From NCBI GenBank assembly GCA_038496445.1, contig JALMLS010000571.1, positions 62,001-126,000 on the forward strand: a stretch of DNA of 64,000 bases, written 5' to 3'. The DNA is from Trichosphaerium sp. ATCC 40318. Taxonomy: Eukaryota; Discosea; Flabellinia; Trichosidae. Within the stretch, counting starts at the first letter, position 1. The number at the start of each line of letters is the position of its first letter. A program made the translations under genes and the position numbers. Of this stretch, positions 60,931 to 64,000 are shown in pieces. Under the pieces are notes generated by a model. That model did not search any database. It saw only the letters and a list, made by a program, of their open reading frames with translations, and had not been told where the DNA came from.

Positions 60931-63900
60931 TAAATTTTCTTTAGTTTTGCATCTTGAACGAACGACGACAAGACAGCATTGCGCGTTCGTTTAATTTTAA
61001 TTTTAAATACGGGACTCTCCATAGCAGCCCGCTCTGCGTTTAGTACTAATGACACAAGTCAGCCTTGCCAATATGGTTTCAAAAGGGTGGGAAATTGCGT
61101 ACTTTTAGTGAGTAAGAACCGGCGAAAATCTTTGCCCTTTGCGAAAATGGGTTTCTTTGGAAGCTTTGGGCCAAACGGTCGGACCTACAAAGGTGTTAGA
61201 CGCAAGCTACAGGGACATTGATTATGTACCCCTTGTTTACTGGCAACTGCGACCTTATATCTCAGCTCACCGTCCTTGGTGTAGCAGACGGATACTATAA
61301 TAAAGACATCTACGAGGAACGTGATGTTAGTTAATAAAGACAAATAGCAACAAGCTGCAATGGCATTGTCTTTGCTACATACGTATAAAATTGGACGTGA
61401 GGAGAGTTGGGTCGAATCGATCACCGGCCTCCATGAATACTACAACGACGATATCATTGCCAATGTGTCTCTGCTCTCTTGTTAGAACTTATGGTGTACG
61501 GGGAGGGGAGGCAACGTACCTTTTTGCCTACTTGTTGTGCATCCTTTGGATTGAACGGCAACATCGTAGACACATGAAACATCACTTTGTAGTGCATAAA
61601 TTTTGTGAAAACGGACTCTGTACCAGTCCTGTCCTCTGTCATTGGCAACAAAAGTTAATGATAAATCAGCACCAATCAGGAAAACAAAAAAAAGTGAATA
61701 CCCTTGACATCAAGGCCGGCTTTGAAGTCGTTCCATCCCAATAACCGTATTCTTGTACCAATACACTCCAAAAATTCGTCCAAAAGTCGACTGTCATCTA
61801 TTTCGGGTAAGATTAAATCGCAGCTTATTAATGAAAGGTCAGTACTGTTGCCATAGAACTCATTCTCGGTCGTCTGACCTTCTTTAACGACGAGCACACC
61901 AATTTTTATATTTGTTTCTGACTACAAGGCAAAGTTATGACAAGGTAGTAGTACTAGGTCAGGTAATAAGGACGGTACCATGTCATTCTCAAATTTTACA
62001 AGCTTGTTCTCTAGCTCTAAACACCAGTTGGTCATTATTGTCAAAGGGTCATGTAAATGGGGAACGCACGCGGATCAAACATTTTGTATAGTTTCATAGA
62101 GGCGTATTTGTCTCCTAGATCCTACAATACAGTGTTAATAATGGCCACTTGTACCACTTTTATTGAAGATTCAGGTCGTACTCTTTTGATACAAGATATA
62201 GCATCTCGCAACTTTAATTGTGTAGGAACAAACAACCACAACTCACCCTGTCTGTGCTTTAGAATTTTTCGAAAAAAATATGGGTGTTTATTACCTCCCC
62301 TGTTCTCACTAAGACTCGCGTGTTTGCCACCCGTTGTTCATCTGGTTTCTCTATGGATATAAGGACCACTTTGTTGGGACCATCAACACCGCCAATGTTG
62401 TAGTGAGGCTCTATTCATGATAACGTTAGAAGTGATCTGCTAATCATTTGCAGCAACTAAAACATGCACGTGCTATCTTTGAAGTGCTGCGCGTAGTATT
62501 TTTCAGCCATGTCGTCCTCTTCGATGTTTAACCAATTCATTTGCTCCTTCAATAGCAGTCAGTGAGGTCACAGCAGTAACCAAGGACCGAACGCACTTTC
62601 AAGTTTGTAGTTCTGTCTCCGAGTTCCACATTCATGCTTGTGTCCGAGGGGTATATCAATGGTGCTGCAGACGCACTTAATTTGTACTCTTCGATAGTTT
62701 GTGGAATAGGTATCGTTCTGAGAAGTTAGGCAAAAAAAAAAATAACAGCGAATAAAAGTATCTTACTTTGTTATAATCTCACTCAGCTTGTTGATGGCGG
62801 TTGGGTGTTTGATAATAAAGCTATTGATACGTCTCTTCTTTTTGCCTAGATCCAAATCATCCCAATTGGCGACAGACGCTTTCGGATCCTTTGCAAAAAA
62901 AAAAAATGAATAAAAATAATTCCAAGTTGCAATGGCTGTGCGACTAACTGCCATCCGACGAAAGAAGAGAAACGCGTACAGGTAGAGTCATTGAAGCTAC
63001 GTTGCTTGGTTTAGGATTACGCCATAGGATGCGTTTTCTTCTGCGCACTGGTGTGACCCTTAAAGTCCGTCGCGCAAACAATTTGTTTATATCTTCTATT
63101 GACAATTCTGATTGTTCCAGCTCTTCCATCACTTTTGGTGTATTTTCGAGGTACTCATGTTCAAAAGCCGCGACGACCTGCAAACAACGTGTTAAAAATA
63201 TTTTTTAGGCTAAACGGTGTTATTGATCTTAAAGAATACCTGGGTTGTACTGAAGTCCTCCAGAATTTCAACGGGCGGTTCTGTTAATACCACGTGCTTT
63301 TTATCGTTTTTTTTCGACCTTTTGAACACTTGCGTCAGCTAAACTACCAAATGCAAAAGCCTTACTTTTTGTCGGGAGTACCACTTCGTTTGTTGTATCT
63401 ACAGCAACATTGAGAAACAAACTTTTTGGTTTTTTTTTTTTCATTAATTGGTTTTGGGTTAACACGGCAGCCCCACTAATTCAGTTTTCTTCGTGCACCG
63501 TACTTGTTTTTGTCCTTGCCGCGACCTAACTTGCTCGCGTTGCCGTTTGTGTCAGGAAAGCGATGTATACCAGCAATTGAACCTGATCTCATTTGTCTGC
63601 TGCGTGGTGTTTCTGAATCAAGTCCATTTTTCGTGGGCATCTCGGGCATGGCTTGCGAATTGAATAATTATTTACCCAAATTACAGAGGAACTACAAAAA
63701 ACGTTTTTTACAGAATTATACTTACACCTCATACTGAACATCGACAAGGTTTCGTCATCCGTGTCGCTATCAGAACTATCATCACGTGGTCCCGTATGTA
63801 AGCCTGCGTGACCTCTGGTTAAGAAGTTGCGGCCTTTGAGTTTGTTTCGCCCGCCGCGCACGTATGGAATGCGAATGGCGCTATTTTCTTCTTCGTCTGC

Positions 63901-63974
63901 CAACCCAATTACATTACTACTGCTCCCTTTTGACACAAAATTAGACGCTTTACTGCATGGTATATCCTCGCTGC
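60931..63974 (-). CDS. Rap/Ran-GAP domain protein, 5' end off the window
   Basis: About 17 exons visible; TAA at 60931. There is no ATG for the first visible exon, which stays open past 63936 and begins after a likely acceptor near 63974, so the true start lies outside the window. The N-terminal 250 residues are disordered and basic (RRRKRILWRNPKPSN). The RapGAP domain follows: WLNIEEDDMAEKYYAQHF, NIGGVDGPNKVVLISIE, TNIKIGVLVVKEGQTTENEFYGN, LLDEFLECI, AGLDVKEDRTGTESVFTKF, VMFHVSTMLPFNPKDAQQ, then HIGNDIVVVVFMEAG with the catalytic Asn, RPFGPKLPKKPIF and FRRFLLTKILNAERAA. Such proteins switch off Rap-type GTPases. It ends soon after the GAP domain with a basic tail. Confidence 0.9.
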
Positions 63975-64000
63975 ACCTTCACCAGCTATAATGCTACCTT

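Noticed and set aside
60931-63300. Ku80 (VWA-type) identity for the right-end gene
   Set aside because: An early match to a Ku-like VWA strand was replaced once the exons were joined: KEGQTTENEFYGN, FHVSTMLPF and HIGND are RapGAP motifs.
1-64000. Reassigned stop codons, suggested by the very short introns
   Set aside because: Conserved genes end at TAA (eIF2B, Vps45), TAG (eL27, NIPSNAP, PDHX-like) and TGA (Dus4, EMC1) at the expected family length.

Overview
This is a gene-dense window from a eukaryotic nuclear genome. Nearly every gene is cut by many short GT-AG introns, mostly 40-90 bases, with a strongly repeated GTACGT-type donor and T-rich 3' ends. TAA, TAG and TGA all end recognisable genes, so the standard code is in use. 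Base composition is AT-leaning and intergenic gaps are usually 50-500 bases. The content (53BP1-like tandem BRCT protein, alpha2/delta-like channel subunit, PNKP, EMC1, RapGAP, Vps45, eIF2B-beta, a seven-helix receptor) fits a free-living or parasitic unicellular eukaryote. I cannot place the lineage from sequence alone. All gene models were spliced by hand, so individual exon edges are inference.

Layout, left third (1-26.8 kb): a small coiled-coil protein (-), a BTB/F5-8C-like protein (+), a CECR5-type HAD protein (-), a seven-transmembrane receptor (-), a DUF4604/KIAA1143-like protein (-), a 53BP1-like BRCT protein (+), a large alpha2/delta-like surface protein (+), a propeller/coiled-coil/T1-BTB/FG-repeat protein (-), and a very large unrecognised protein (+).

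Middle (26.8-46.8 kb): an isoaspartyl-peptidase/asparaginase (-), a membrane-anchored isochorismatase-fold protein that has lost its catalytic residues (-), a four-helix membrane protein with a mucin-like linker (-), a beta-sandwich plus RhoGAP protein (-), tRNA-dihydrouridine synthase Dus4 (+), Vps45 (+), a repeat protein with a nuclease-like C-terminus (-), a lipoyl-less PDHX-like protein (-), and a PH/FERM-F3-like protein (+).

Right third (46.8-64 kb): mostly housekeeping genes: PNKP (-), eIF2B beta (+), SF3B6 (+, no coding intron), EMC1 (-), ribosomal protein eL27 (+), Ssu72 (-), NIPSNAP-like (-), phosducin-like (-), an EF-hand protein (-) and a RapGAP that runs off the right edge (-).

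Neighbours are functionally unrelated, as expected for a compact nuclear genome; several pairs (8.4/9.2 kb, 21.4/21.6 kb, 36.5/36.6 kb, 49.0/49.1 kb) are divergent and must share short promoter regions. The best candidates for something undescribed are the FG/T1-BTB protein at 17.7-21.4 kb, the pseudo-nicotinamidase at 29.6-31.3 kb, the four-helix mucin-like membrane protein at 31.5-34.7 kb, the lipoyl-less PDHX-like protein at 44.0-45.6 kb, and a set of 21-28 base introns.
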